Below are positions 44,731 through 57,133 of a stretch of 64,000 nucleotides of DNA, one piece after another; the first letter of the stretch is position 1; every line of letters starts with the position of its first letter. A model generated the notes under the pieces. That model was not told where the DNA came from. It did not search any database and saw only the letters and a program-made list of their open reading frames with translations. The position numbers were made by a program, and so were the translations under genes. This stretch comes from Buxus sempervirens (lineage: Eukaryota > Streptophyta > Magnoliopsida > Buxales > Buxaceae): the NCBI GenBank assembly GCA_947561395.2, contig OX387190.1:22128858-22192857 (forward strand). Direction: 5' to 3'.

Positions 44731-45705
44731 TCTGAAATTCAAAGGCTTTCAGAGACCCAGGGGTATTTTTGGAAAAGGTCTGAAATTCAAAGGCTTTCAG
44801 AGGCCCAGGGATATTTCTGGAAAAGGTCTGAAATTCAAAGGCTTTCAGAGGCCCAGGGATATTTTTGGAAAAGGTCTGAAATTCAAAGGCTTTCAGAGGC
44901 CCAGAGATTTTTTATAATGGTCTGAAATTCAAAAGCTTTCAGAGGCCCAAAAGATCTGAAATTCAAAGGCTTTCAGAGGCCCAAGGAAAAAAAATCTGAA
45001 ATTCAAAGGCTTTCAAAGGCCCAAAGGAAAAAGATCTGAAATTCAAAGGCTTTCAGAGGCCCGAGGAAAAAGATATGAAATTCAAAGGCTTTCAGAGGCC
45101 CAAAAGATCTAAAATTCAAAGGCTTTCAAAGGCCCAAAGGAAAAAGATCTGAAATTTAAAGGCTTTTAGAGGCCCAGGGATATTTTTGAAAAAGGTCTGA
45201 AATTCAAAGGCTTTCAGAGGCCCAAAAGATCTGAAATTCAAAGGCTTACAGAGGCCCAAAGGAAAAAGATCTGAAATTCAAAGACTTTCAGAGGCCCAAA
45301 GGAAAAAGATCTGAAATTCAAAGGCTTTCAGAGGCCCAAAGAAAAAAGATCTGAAATTCAAAGGCTTTCAGAGGCCCAAAAGAAAAGGATCTGAAATTCA
45401 AAGGCTTTCAGAGGCCCAGGGATATTTTTGAAAAATGTCTGAAATTCAAAGACTTTCAGAGGCCCGGGGATTTTTGAAAAAGGTCTGAAATTCAAAGGCT
45501 TTCAGAGGCCCAGAGATTTTTGATAAAGGTCTGAAATTCAAAGGCTTTCAGAGGCCCAGGGAGTTTTGAGAAAAAGTCTGAAATTCAAAGGCTTTCAGAG
45601 ACCCAAGGATTTTTGAGAAAAAGTCTGAAATTCAAAGGCTTTCAGAGGCCCAAGGATTTTTGAGAAAAAGTCTGAAATTCAAAGGCTTTCAGAAGCCCAA
45701 AGGAT
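44731..45705 (-). repeat. Leader tandem array type I, about 23 copies, Element 2
   Basis: The unit on the plus strand is tctgaaattcaaaggctttc followed by agaggccc, with linkers of 5-20 bp that vary among a few types. It is the inverse of the Element 1 array (7522-8112), which has about 14 copies. A single copy of the type II core follows at about 44680-44710. Confidence 0.93.
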
Positions 45706-45720
45706 TTTCTCTCACATTTA

Positions 45721-47172
45721 TTTATTTTGTTTTTTTTTTGAAGCATTTTATTCAAAGTCATTTCCCTTTATCATTATTTAAAGGTTAAAGGAACAAGATT
45801 TAGTGGGAAAGACTGATTAAAATTAAATTGTCCACGAAAACCGCATATACAGTACGGTCCGGTCTTGCCCGTATTTAAATTACGAGCAAGCTGCGACCGT
45901 ATAGTTAACACGGGCGAGCCCAGCCCGTATAACCAATACAGGCGAGCCCAGCCTGTGTAACAAATTCGGTTTACGGAGCTCTTTTCTGTTTTTTCAGCTT
46001 TTTTACATGATTTGATCACTTTAATTGCTCATCCAAACATACGGTTCACCCATTGCAAGGCTTCTAAACTGTCCCAAAGTGGACCTTGGCCTATTTGCAA
46101 AAACACATGTTTAGGAGGGCACATGTACCCTCCAAATTGACACCATATTCAGGGGTATGGTACCCTTTGGTTGCCTCTTGTATGAACATTGGGTAGGATT
46201 GATTCTAAACAGAGGTAGAAACTCTTCCTATGGGCTACACCAATTTTAGGAAACATGCATATTTGGGGCCAATTTTATCCCAAATTGATGGACACCATGA
46301 CACCCCTATGGCATGAAAATAATGCAAAAATTAAGGTTACCTTGTTTACCTTCAATATGGCATCCGCATTATGCCCTGGTTTGTAAACCATAAAAACGGC
46401 CTTCCCACAATTACAAACCCATATCCCCACGTAATTGTGTACTTTAGCTAAAAAACGTGTAACTCCACCTTCAAGCATAGGGGTTTTGGGTTTTGGCTTA
46501 ATGGCAACTTAGCACTCAAGCCTAGTGATGACCAGAATCGAATCACAGATCCACGTTATCATCACATCATTGACCCAAAGTTCTAAGGTGAATGTTTTCA
46601 CTTTCGCTTTCCGAAGTATCGACCTCGTTGCGCCAAGCTACACACATTTGGGTTCAACTTCCTATAGGTTATAGGTAGGCTGTGTAAAAAAATATTATGT
46701 GCATAGTGCATTATAAAAATTGGGTGCAGTCACAACGTCCCAAACCCTTGCCACTCTTTTCGTAGCCATGCATATACAAACCAAGGCATAGTAGGAAAGC
46801 ATATATAAAGTAAACAAATACACAAAGTAGTCCCTATAGCACCTAAAACATGCTCATAAAAATCATGCAATCATGCAAACATCTGACCATGTTATACACC
46901 AAAAAATCATCATGGAGATCATGTTGAAAATTAAAACATGCTATTATAAAAATATAGCAAGAAATAAACATGGTTCAGCAAAACGAACCTGCCCTACGTA
47001 TGTTTCTAGAAACAATCCTATAAATAAAAATTAAGCATGTTTCTACCCCCATGAATTCTTAAGCAATAATTCAGATTTAAAACATACCCACCATGCTTAA
47101 GAACACAAATTAGCAAGCAAATCCAAATATATCAAAAACATGAACAAACACCAAAAGGCTGAAATCCTCAAG
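45721..47172 (-). other. Leader of Element 2
   Basis: Non-coding sequence between the primer-binding site and the tandem array. It holds the palindrome array at 45853-45957. Blocks around 46190-46330 and 46500-46700 (with 'gaatcgaatcacagatcc') are also found in the Element 3 leader near 55440-55900. No gene is supported. Confidence 0.75.
45853..45957. repeat. Palindrome array, 28-bp class, in the leader of Element 2
   Basis: Four 21-nt palindromes start at 45853, 45881, 45909 and 45937, exactly 28 bp apart. They correspond in position to the leader array of Element 1 (7273-7405). Confidence 0.92.
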
Positions 47173-47190
47173 TCCCCAGCGGAGTCGCCA
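47173..47190 (-). other. Primer-binding site of Element 2
   Basis: Two bases after the LTR end the minus strand reads TGGCGACTCCGCTGGGGA, an 18-nt site beginning TGG as expected for pairing with a tRNA 3' end. The tRNA is not identified here; an arginine tRNA is reported for Ogre-type elements, which I recall but cannot confirm. Confidence 0.8.
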
Positions 47191-47192
47191 GT

Positions 47193-49012
47193 TGTGAGAC
47201 ATGGGAAAAAAATCAAATTCAATGACTTCCTCAATCATCACATGGGATTGGTTAAAAACAAAGAGTCGCCACCATTCTATTTAGGTGTGAATGGACACCA
47301 AAATATCAAATAAGCACAAAAAGGCAATTTTAGGGTAAAAATAACCCTTTTAAAAAAACAACCAGAGATGGGTAAGGGGATTAGGTTATAAACAGGGGAA
47401 GGTGTTAAGCACCCCTATTCATCCACACAAGGTGGTTGCTTGGCATTGTTCATGTTAAAATAAAGGAAAAAGGGCTTGCTATAAAATTCATAAAAAATCA
47501 CATAAAGGCAAAAGTGTATGGTTTTTTCATACGAATAGCCTGATTGATCCAGAACTTTCAAATATGATCATACCATTCCTAGGGTTTCATTATCAAAATA
47601 AAATTGAGATAAATCAAATAAAACCAATTTAAAGTGAAAACTTCAAAAATCTGACTTCAAGTTAAATTCTAGAAATCTAGAAAAATAAGATTTTTATAAA
47701 ATATTTCAAAATTGAACTTGAATAATCTAGGACATAGGTAGAGCCCAAATTTCACATTAAATCAAGAAATCAAAACCAAAAATACCCACGTTGATGAAGA
47801 ACATCAAAAGGGGAGAACTTAGACTGTAGGGTCTTCTCTCAAAAGTGAAAAACGATTCAAAAACCATATCATGAAACCCTAGAAGTTACTTTCAGGCTTC
47901 TGGATCCAGATCTATCATATTGATCATGATGGATCCAGGATCTTAGCCTAAAATCATAAAAATCACGAAAACAGTGATGTAGGTGCAAAGTGGTAAAAAT
48001 CCAAATTTTATAAAAAAAAGTGGGGATCTCATGCTATAAACATCATAATCATCATAGGATTAACCCAGATTCAAAATAAAATCATTAAAGCATGATCAGG
48101 ATATCCAAAGCAGCCACATCTCACAAATTAGAGCACATGGGGGTCTACCCTACGGATCCACCTGTTCTCTTTTCCCCTAGCTCTCTCTTCACATTTTATG
48201 GCTAGAGATGATTTTTGAGGTACTTGGAGATAGGTTTGGGTATACAAACACAATCAAAGGCCTTATTCTAGAAAAAAAGAGAAAAACAGATATAGGGTTC
48301 TATTCTAGGGATCCACCTGTTCTCTTTTCCCCTAGCTCTCTCTTCACGTTTTACGGCTAGAGAGACTCTTGAGGTACTTAGAGACAAGTTTAGTAATACA
48401 GATAAAAAGATGGCCTTATTCTACAGCAATAAAGAAGATCCTATTACTTCTAGAATTGAAGACAGAAAATAAAAGGGAAAATGGACTTACCTGGATTGAG
48501 CAGGCAGAGCAGCAGGGATTCCTCTCTTCTCTTGGAGCTCCTTAGACTTCAAATTTTCGTGGCCTTTTGCTTGAGGAGAGGCCTTCTATTTATAGGCAAA
48601 CACAGGGGCATGGTTGGTCCAAGGTTTGGCAAGATAGAGTTTCAGATTGAGTTAAACACAAGGATAATGCCCATCCATGGCCAAATAGGATAAATAAGAG
48701 ATTTCGAAGGGATAAATGAGAGAATTCGAATCTCTTAGAGAGATATTTGGGTGAAGATAAGGCTCCAAAATCGAGAAAGGTAAAATTTGCACAAAGACCC
48801 CCGTGCCCGTATATATATTACGGGCGCGCCCTGCCCGTATTATTAATACGGGCACGCTGTGCCTGTATATCCACTGCGGGCATGACCAGACCGTAAACAA
48901 AATACGGGCATGACCAGTTTGGCCAAATTTTATATTTTTTTGACCTGTTTCAAATCCCAATTAATATTTTCAATTATTTTCTCATTTTGTAGTGCAATTT
49001 GGGGTGTCTACA
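47193..49012 (-). repeat. 5' LTR of Element 2 (28-bp class)
   Basis: It is 1820 bp on the minus strand from TGTAGACACC (49012) to GTCTCACA (47193). The array is at 48791-48923, the TATA box at 48587-48594 and the donor CCAG|GTAAGT at 48491/48490. A segment of about 170 bp beginning 'ggatccacctgttctctttt' is duplicated (48150-48290 and 48308-48400), which accounts for its greater length than the 1638-bp LTR of Element 1. The predicted leader intron runs from 48490 to 44549. Confidence 0.93.
48791..48923. repeat. Palindrome array, 28-bp class, in 5' LTR of Element 2
   Basis: Three full 21-nt palindromes start at 48819, 48847 and 48875, with half-sites in register at 48791 and 48903; every step is 28 bp. 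Arms are TACGGGC and GCCCGTA. Confidence 0.92.
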
Positions 49013-50346
49013 GCTCCCCTTTTAGCAGGGTCGGTAACAGTTGGGAAAGAGACACGGGAAGAGGAGTAAAAACTCTGCTCCTCCTTGCTGCCATCCAGGC
49101 ATCATTTTCTTCCTTAGTAAAAGCCTTCCTCTGATTTTTAGGTACGGAGGGGGAGAAATTGACATTAAGTGGGGTCTGGTATGACTGCTGGGCCGGCTGG
49201 GCCTGTTGGGGTGCAGAAATATTGACATGTAGTGGTTTCTTGGAGGGAGGAGCCTGTACCAGGTTTACTTCTCCTTCTTTTCTGGCCCCGTTCTTTTTAA
49301 ACCCAGTCCCATTCTTCTGTGCCAGGGAAGCAGAGGAATCAGATTGTCCGGCCAAAGTAGAGTAGTCAATAAGTTTTCCCGACCTGACCCCTTCCTCGTT
49401 CCTGTCGGCCACCTGCACCAGGGTTGCGAAATTGGTGGTAATCTGACCCACCAGATGATTGTAGAAGGGTTGGCCCAGTGTGCTTACAAAGGTTAAGATC
49501 ATCTCAGGCTCCAACATCGGTGGCCTGACCTGGGAGGCAGCCTCTTTCCACCTTTTGGCATACTGCCTTACAGACTCCTCCTTTCCCTTACTCATCCTTA
49601 TCATGTCGTACCGGTCTGGCACGATCTCCGAGTTAAATTTGTATTGATCCAGGAAAGCATCGGCCAAGTCCTTCCATCTTCTGATCCTTCCATGGTTCAC
49701 TGTGGCAAACCACCTCAGAGCTGATCTTGTCAAACTCCTCTGAAACAGTTAGATCAGTATGCCATCATCCCGGCCAAACTGGCACAAAGCCCCGCAGTAT
49801 AATTTCAGATGGCTCATTGGGCAGCCCGTGCCATCATATTTGTTGAAGTCTGGGCACTTGAACTTAGCCGGTAGGCATGCATCCGGGTATATACATAGGT
49901 CGTCGAAGGTGGTACCTCCGTAGTTGTTTCCCCCCTTCACCTCCTTGAGTTCTTCCTGGATCCTTTCTAACTTGTGCAGGAGTTTCTTTTCCATCTCCTC
50001 CCTGGCTTTTTCTTTTTCCATTTCCTTCTCATACTCCACAGTGTTTTCCCTGATCAGAATAGGTTCAGGGACTGGCTCAGAAATGGGTTCAGGTATGGGT
50101 TGAGCTGGAGGTGGAATGTAGGCTTGAGGTAGCTGTGTTTGATGAGAATTAGAGGCTTGGTTTTGGGCCTGGGCCTATTGGGCTGAGCCGCCAGTAAGTC
50201 TCCCAGTATCTTCGCAAACTGGCCACTTGCTTTTGCAGCTGAGCGAAGTCCTGAGCGGGTACGATGGCTTGAGCTTGATTCTCTTCAGTATTCATGGTGC
50301 GGGCTTTCGATCTGGTTACAGGAGAAATGATTGTAAGTAAGTGTAC
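49013..50346 (-). pseudogene. gag: gag of Element 3, truncated by Element 2
   Basis: The acceptor CCCCAG|GTAC is at 50347/50346. The frame is open from there through the ATG at 50295 (MNTEENQAQAIVPAQDFAQL). A frameshift lies near 50225 and a stop near 49748. The capsid region contains YDGTGCPMSHLKLYCGALC and YAKRWKEAASQVRPP and continues to SQLLPTLLK at 49013, where Element 2 begins. It is clearly more diverged from Elements 1 and 2 than those are from each other. If the predicted splice is used, the frame joins in phase with a 25-codon frame in the LTR. Confidence 0.88.
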
Positions 50347-50481
50347 CTGGGGAAGAAAAAACAAAGAAACAAGTCAGCTCCCATTTAATCCCAGTCACAC
50401 CTATAAATGTTGATAAGTGAGTTAGGTGAACACAAGTTCGGATTTATTTGCTTTTTTCTATATTTTTCCGTTTTTTTGTTT

Positions 50482-53400
50482 TTGGAATATTCCAGAGCTT
50501 CCAAAGGTCCCACAAAATTTTGATTTGATTGGTTCCCGTGACCAAACAAAGGTTTCTTGGAATATTCTGGGGCTTCCAAATATCTCATAAATTTTTGATT
50601 TTGATTGGTTCTCGTGATCAAACAAAGGTTTTTTTTTGGAATATTCTAGGGCTTCCAAATGTCCCATAAATTTTTGATTTTGATTGGTTCTCGTGACCAA
50701 ACAAAGGTTTCTTGGAATATTCTGGAGCCTCTAAGTGTCTCATAAAATTTTGATTTTGATTAGTTCTCGTGACCAAACAAAGGTTTCTTGGAATATTCTG
50801 GGGCTTCCAAGTGTCCCAAAAATTTTTGAGTTGATTGGTACGAAAAGACCAACGAAAGATTTCTTGGAATATTCTGGGGCTTCCAAATGTCCAACAAATT
50901 TTTGAGTTGATTGGTACGAAAAAGACCAACCAAAGGTTTCTTGGAATATTCTGGGGCTTCCAAATGTCCCACAAATTTTTGAGTTGATTGGTACGAAGAA
51001 GACCAACCGAAGGGTTTTTTTTGGAATATTCTAGGCTTCCAAATGTCCCAAAAATTTTTGAGTTGATTGGTACGAAAAGACCAACCAAAGGTTTCTTGGA
51101 ATATTCTGGGCATCCAAGTGTCCCACAAATTTTTGATTTGATTGGTTCTTGTGACCAAACAAAGGTTTTTTCGGAATATTCTAGGGCTTCCAAAGGTCCC
51201 ACAAAATTTTGATTTGATTAGTTTTCGTGACCAAACAAAGGTTTCTTGGAATATTCTGGGGCTTCCAAGTGTCCCACAAATTTTTGATTTGATTGGTTCT
51301 CGTGACCAAACAAAGGTTTCTTGGAATATTCTGGGGCTTCTAAGTGTCCCACAAATTTTTGATTTGATTGGTTCTCGTGACCAAACAAAGGTTTTTTTGG
51401 AATATTCTAGGTCTTCCAAATGTTCCACAAATTTTTGATTTGATTGGTTCTCGTGACCAAACAAAGGTTTCTTGAAATATTCTGGGGCTTCCAAGTGTCC
51501 CACAAATTTTTTATTTGATGGGTTCTCGTGACCAAACAAAGGTTTCTTGGAATATTCTGGGGCTTCCAAATGTTCCATAAATATTTGATTTTGATTGGTT
51601 CTCGTGACCAAACAAAGGTTTCTTGGAATATTCTGGGGCTTCCAAGTGTCCAATAAACTTTTGATTTTGATTGGTTCTCGTGACCAAACCAAGGTTTTTT
51701 TTGGGAATATTTTAGGGCTTCCAAATGTCCCATAAATTTTTGATTTTGGTTGCTTCTCGTGACCAAACAAAGGTTTCTTGGAATATTCTGGGGCTTCCAA
51801 GTGTTCCATAAATTTTTGATTTTGATTGGTTCTCATGACCAAACAAAGCTTTCTTGGAATATTCTGGGGCTTCCAAGTGTTCAAAGAATTTTTGAGTTGA
51901 TTGGTACGAAAAGACCAACCAAAGGTTTCTCGGAATATTCTGGGGCTTCCAAGTTTCCCACAAATTTTTGAGTTGATTGGTATCAAAAAGACCAACCGAA
52001 GGGTTTTTTCTTTTTTGGAATATTCTAGGGCTTCCTAATGTCCAACAAACATTTGAGTTGATTTGTACGAAAAAGACCAACCAAAGGTTTCTTGGAATAT
52101 TCTGGGGCTTCCAAGTGTCTCACAAATTTTTGAGTTGATTGGTACGAAAAAGACCAACCGAAGGGTTTTTTTTTTTTTTTGGAATATTCTAGGGCTTTCA
52201 AATGTCCAACAAATTTTTGAGTTGATTGGTACAAAAAGACCAACCAAAGGTTTCTTGGAATATTCTGCGGCTTCCAAGTGTCCCACAAATTTTTGATTTG
52301 ATTGATTCTCGTGACCAAACAAAGGTTTCTTGGAATATTCTGGGGCCTCCAAGTGTCCCACAAAATTTTGATTTGATAGGTTCTCATGACCAAACAAAGG
52401 TTTTTTTGGAAAATTCTAGGGCTTCCAAATGTTCCACAAATTTTTGATTTCATTGGTTCTCGTGACCAAACAAAGGTTTCTTGGAATATTCTGGGGCTTC
52501 AAAATGTCCCATAAATTTTTGATTTGGATTGGTTGTCGTGACCAAACAAAGGTTTCTTGGAATATTCTGGGGCTTCCAAGTGTCCCATAAATTTATGATT
52601 TTGATTGGTTCTCATGACCAAACCAAGGTTTTTTTTTGGAATATTTTAGGGCTTCCAAATGTCCCAAAAAGTTTTGATTTTGATTGGTTCCCGTGACCAA
52701 ACAAAGGTTTCTTGGAATATTTTGGGGCTTCCAAGTGTACCATAAAATTTTGATTTTAATTGGTTCTTGTGACCAAACAAAGGTTTCTTGGAATATTCTG
52801 GGGCTTCCAAGTGTTCCATAAATTTTTGATTTTGATTGGTTCTCCTGACCAAACAAAGCTTTCTTGGAATATTCTGGGGCTTCCAAGTGTCCAAAAAATT
52901 TTTGAGTTGATTGATACGAAAAGACCAACCAAAGGTTTCTTGGAATATTCTGGGGCTTTCAAGTGTCCCACAAATTTTTTAGTTGATTGGTTCTAGAAAG
53001 ACCAACCGAAGGGTTTTTTTTCTTTTTGGCTTCCAAATGTCGCACAAATTTTTGAGTTGATTGGTATGAAAAGACCAACCAAAGGTTTCTTGGAATATTC
53101 TGGGGCTTCCAAGTGTCCCACAAATTTTTTATTTGATTGGTTCTGGTTACCAAGCAAAGGTTTTTTTGGAATATTGTAGGGTTTCCAAATGTCCCCAAAA
53201 TTTTTTATTTGATTGTGTTCTCGTGACCGAACAAAGGTTTCTTGGAATATTCTGGGGCTTCCAAATGTCCCATAAATTTTTGACTTTGATTGGTTCTCAT
53301 GACCAAACAAAGGTTTTTTTTTTTTTTTGAATATTCTAGGGCTTCCAAATGTCCCATAAATTTTTGATTTTGAATCGTTCTCGTGACCAAACAAAGGTTT

Positions 53401-54793
53401 CTTGGAATATTCTAGGGCTTCCAAGTGTCCCATAAATTTTTGATTTTGATGTGTTCTCGTGACCAAACAAAGGTTTCTTGGAATATTCTGGCGCTTCCAA
53501 GTGTCCCACAAATTTTTGAGTTGATTGGTACGAAAAGACCAACCAAAGTTTTCTTGGAATATTCTGGGGCTTCCAAGTGTCCCAAAATTTTTTGAATTGA
53601 TTGGTACGAAAAAGGCCAACCGAAGGGTTTTTTTTTTTGAATATTCTAGGGCTTCCAAATGTCCCCCAAATTTTTGAGTTGAATAGTACGAAAAGACCAA
53701 CCAAAGGTTTCTTGGAATATTCTGGGGCTTCCAAGTGTCCTACAAATTTTTGATTTGATTGGTTCTCGTGACCAAACAAAGGTTTCTTGGAATATTTTGG
53801 GGCTTCCAAGTGTTCCACAAATTTTTGATTTGATTGGTTCTCGTGACCAAACAAAGGTTTCTTGGAATATTCTGGGGCTTCCAAGTGTCCCACAAATTTT
53901 TTAGTTAATTGGTACGAAAAGACCACCCAAAGGTTTCTTGGAATATTCTGGGGCTTCCAATTGTCCCACAAATTTTTGAGTTGATTGGTACGAAAAGACC
54001 AACCGAAGGGTTTTTTTTTTGGAATATTCTAGGGCTTCCAAATGTCCCACAAATTTTTGAGTTGATTGGTAGGAAAAGACCAACCAAAGGTTTCTTGGAA
54101 TATTCTGGGGCTTCCAATTTTCCAGAAATTTTTTATTTGATTGGTACGAAAAAGACCAACCGAAGGGTTTTTTTTCTTTTAGAATATTCTAGGGCTTCCA
54201 AATGTCCTACAAATTTTTGATTTGATTGGTTCTTGTGACCAAACAAAGGTTTCTTGGAATATTTTGGGGCTTCCAAATGTCCCGTAAATTTTTTATTTTT
54301 ATTGGTTCTCGTGACCAAACAAAGCTTTTTTTTTTGGAATATTCTAGGGCTTCCAAATGTCCCATAAATTTTTCATTTTGATTGGTTCTCGTGAGCAAGC
54401 AAAGGTTTCTGGAATATTCTGGGGCTTCCAAGTGTCTCATAAATTTTTTATTTTGATTGGTTCTCGTGACCAAACAAAGGTTTCTTGGAATATTCTGGAT
54501 CTTCCAAGTGTCCCATAAATTTTTGATTTTAATTGGTTCTCGTGACCAAACAAAGGTTTCTTGGAATATTCTGGGGCTTCCAAGTGTCCCATAAATTTTT
54601 GATTTTTATTGGTACTAAAAAGACCAACCAAAGGTTTCTTTGAATATGCTGGGGCTTCCAAGGGTCCAACAAATTTTTGAGTTGATTGGTACGAAAAAGA
54701 CCAACCAAAGGTTTTTTTGGAATATTCTAGGGCTTCCAAGGGTCCCACAAATTTCAGTTGATTGGTACGAAGAAGACCAACCAAAGGTTTTTT
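50482..54793 (-). repeat. Leader tandem array type II, about 56 copies, Element 3
   Basis: The unit is about 75-79 bp. On the plus strand it reads cttggaatattctggggcttccaag as a 25-nt core with CTTGGAA and TTCCAAG ends, then gtgtcccacaaatttttga, then ttggttctcgtgaccaaa or ttggtacgaaaaagaccaac, then caaaggttt. Two spacer versions alternate in blocks, which suggests duplication of multi-unit segments. Long frames across it are by-products of the repeat. Confidence 0.95.
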
Positions 54794-57113
54794 TTTATTT
54801 GCTTAATTTTCTTGGTTTCAAGTTCAAAAGTTTGATTGAAACATGTTTGAGGTGAGTTGGTATCAAGAAATATGACACCTTTGTTCCCTTTTTATGTATC
54901 TTCTTTAAGCTTGTGGAAAAGGTAGATTTGAGTTTCAAAATTAGGTTAAATCCTAAAAAAATTTTGTTTTTTTTTTTTTTGTTTTTGAAACATTTTTTTA
55001 TTATCTTTAGGGTTCCTAAGGATTATCTACAGTGTTTTAGGCATTTTATTCTAAAAATTTGGGATGAAAAACCAATTTACACATTTCCTGGCTGTATCCG
55101 ACATGACATGTCGGCTAAGGCAATGTCTTATTGTATCCGATATAAATGATCGGATACATGCATATATCCTTTTTGCCGATGAGTTATGTCGGATAAGAAT
55201 AAAATGCTGTTTAACTGACATGAGTTGTCGGTTAATGTCGAAATGGCCTTTTTGACTCATTTTTTCACTAGATCATGTTATTTTCATTCCCACTTGATGT
55301 TCACCTTAACTTGGCCTCTAAATCCAACCCCAAATTGGGCTTTTACATCATACTTGAAAAATTCACAAACTCATGAGGGTACATGCCCCTTTGACAGTTA
55401 GACACCAATTCATGGATCTTGTACGCTTGGTTGCCTCCTACATGGACTTTGGGTAGGATGACTTTTAAATTGAGTTGGAAACTCATCCTATAGGTTACAC
55501 CAACCTTAGGCTATAGACAACTTTGGGAAAAATTTTATCCCAAACATATGGACACTATGGCTTTTAGTTTACATGAAGATAAATAAAAAACATGGCTTTA
55601 CCTTGTCACCTTGTGTTATCTTCAATATGGTATTCATATTATACCTTGGTCTGTGAAACATGCAAACGGCCTTCCCACATTTACACCCAATTCCCCAAAC
55701 GCAATTGTGTACTTTAGCTGAAAACATGTTTCTCCACCTTCAAGCGTATGGTTTTTGGGTTTTGGCTTAATTAGCAACTTAGAACTCAAGTCTAGTGATG
55801 CCCGGGATCGAATCACAGATCCCATTGTCATCACATCATTGACTCAAATTCTAAGGTAAATGTTTTCACTTTCGCTTTCCAAAGTAACAACCTCGGTGCG
55901 TAAAGCTACACACATTCAGGTTCAACTTCCTATAAGTAATGGGTAGGCTGTGCAAAGTGTTTAAAGTGCACAAGTGCATTTATAATTGAGGTGCATTCAT
56001 AACGTCCCAGCCCCTTGCCACTCTTTTCGTAGCCATGCATACAATTTCAAGCCAAGGCAAATATGACAATCATATTGAAATTGAAAACACAAGCACAAGA
56101 TAGTAAACACCCAAACATGCTCATGATCATCATATACACAAAAGTGACACCCAAAACATGTTATCACATTGTACAAACAATTAAAACATGGAAAGCATGC
56201 TTGAAACCCTAAAAGCATTACCTAAATTTCCAGATTTCATGTTTTTTTTCTCATGCTCAAGGTGCATTCTTCCGACCTAAATTGAAGCCTAAAAAATACA
56301 ACAACTAGGCATTTTGTACAAGGAGCATTTGACCGGAGAAAACATGCTTGAAAATTCCTCAAAATTTTTGTTGAATTCTGGGTTTTATGGTTCTCATTTT
56401 CATGCTCAAAGTGCATTATTTATACCCCAAATCAAAGCCTAAAAAAACCCAGCAACTACTTGTCATGGTACAATAAGGGTTTTGATTAGGTAAAACATGC
56501 TAGACAATTCCCAAAACTATACTAAATTTCCAGATTTTGTATTCTTCATTTTTATGCTCAAGTTACATTGTTGTAGGCCCAAATCAAAGCCTAAAAATAC
56601 AGCACCTAATAATATGGTACAAGAAATGTTTTGTTAAGGGAAACATGCTTGAAAAATCCCAAAATTACCCACTGAATTTCCAGATTTTGTATTCTTCATT
56701 TTTGTGCTCAACATGCCTTATTCATACCCAAATCAAAGCCTAGAAATTCAATAACTAAAAATATGGCACAAGAAAGGTTTGAATTGGGGAAAACATGCTC
56801 GGAAACTCCCAAAAATGCCCATTGAGTTTACTGAATTCATGCACTTCACTTTCATGCTCAAAACATGGCACTAAAACCCCCCAAAGCAAGGCATAAAAAT
56901 ACAACAAGTAGGCATGTACACCGAGATAAGACCATAAACATGATTCTAGACATAATCAAAAAATATACACATGCCTTTATCCATGTCAATTTCAAAGCAT
57001 CCCAATCAGATTTGAAATACAACAATATACACAAATAAAATAGGCAAAGTAGCAAACCTTCAAAAATAAAGAAAAAGCATGAACAAATACATAAAATGGC
57101 TTAAATCCACAAC
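54794..57113 (-). other. Leader of Element 3 between array and primer-binding site
   Basis: Non-coding. It holds the palindromes at 55094-55235. Blocks shared with the Element 2 leader lie near 55440-55900. From 56220 to 56860 a segment containing 'aaatttccagattttgtatt' or 'catgctcaa' recurs four or five times at about 130-bp intervals, a weak tandem repeat. No gene is supported. Confidence 0.7.
55094..55235. repeat. Palindrome array, 39-bp class, in the leader of Element 3
   Basis: Four 25-nt palindromes start at 55094, 55133, 55172 and 55211, exactly 39 bp apart. In the last two the outer arms have changed to TTTGCCGA/TCGGATAA and TTAACTGA/TCGGTTAA, yet length and complementarity are largely kept. 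Confidence 0.9.
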
Positions 57114-57131
57114 TCCCCAGCAGAGTCTCCA
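57114..57131 (-). other. Primer-binding site of Element 3
   Basis: Two bases after the LTR end the minus strand reads TGGAGACTCTGCTGGGGA. It differs from the Element 2 site at two positions, both explainable by C-to-T or G-to-A change. Confidence 0.78.
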
Positions 57132-57133
57132 GT

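Larger units (their letters stand above)
43691..49012 (-). mobile_element. Element 2: 5' fragment of a 28-bp-class element inside Element 3 gag
   Basis: It comprises a 5' LTR (47193-49012), primer-binding site, leader, type I array and the first half of gag. It inserted into Element 3 gag just after the codons for SQLLPTLLK. The rest of Element 2, including its 3' LTR and second target duplication (GCTCC expected), is missing. Sequence changes to the Element 3 G-patch region at 43690. LTR class, leader palindromes and tandem array all match Element 1, not Element 3. Confidence 0.87.

Noticed and set aside
29188-49012. Treating the LTRs at 29188-31659 and 47193-49012 as the pair of one element
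   Set aside because: They belong to different palindrome classes and differ in length and sequence. The 29188 LTR pairs with 57134-59520 by sequence and by the GGGTG duplication.
50760-51995. A 411-codon open frame on the minus strand
   Set aside because: It is a reading of the type II tandem array. Equivalent frames exist in several registers and on both strands, and there is no independent coding evidence.
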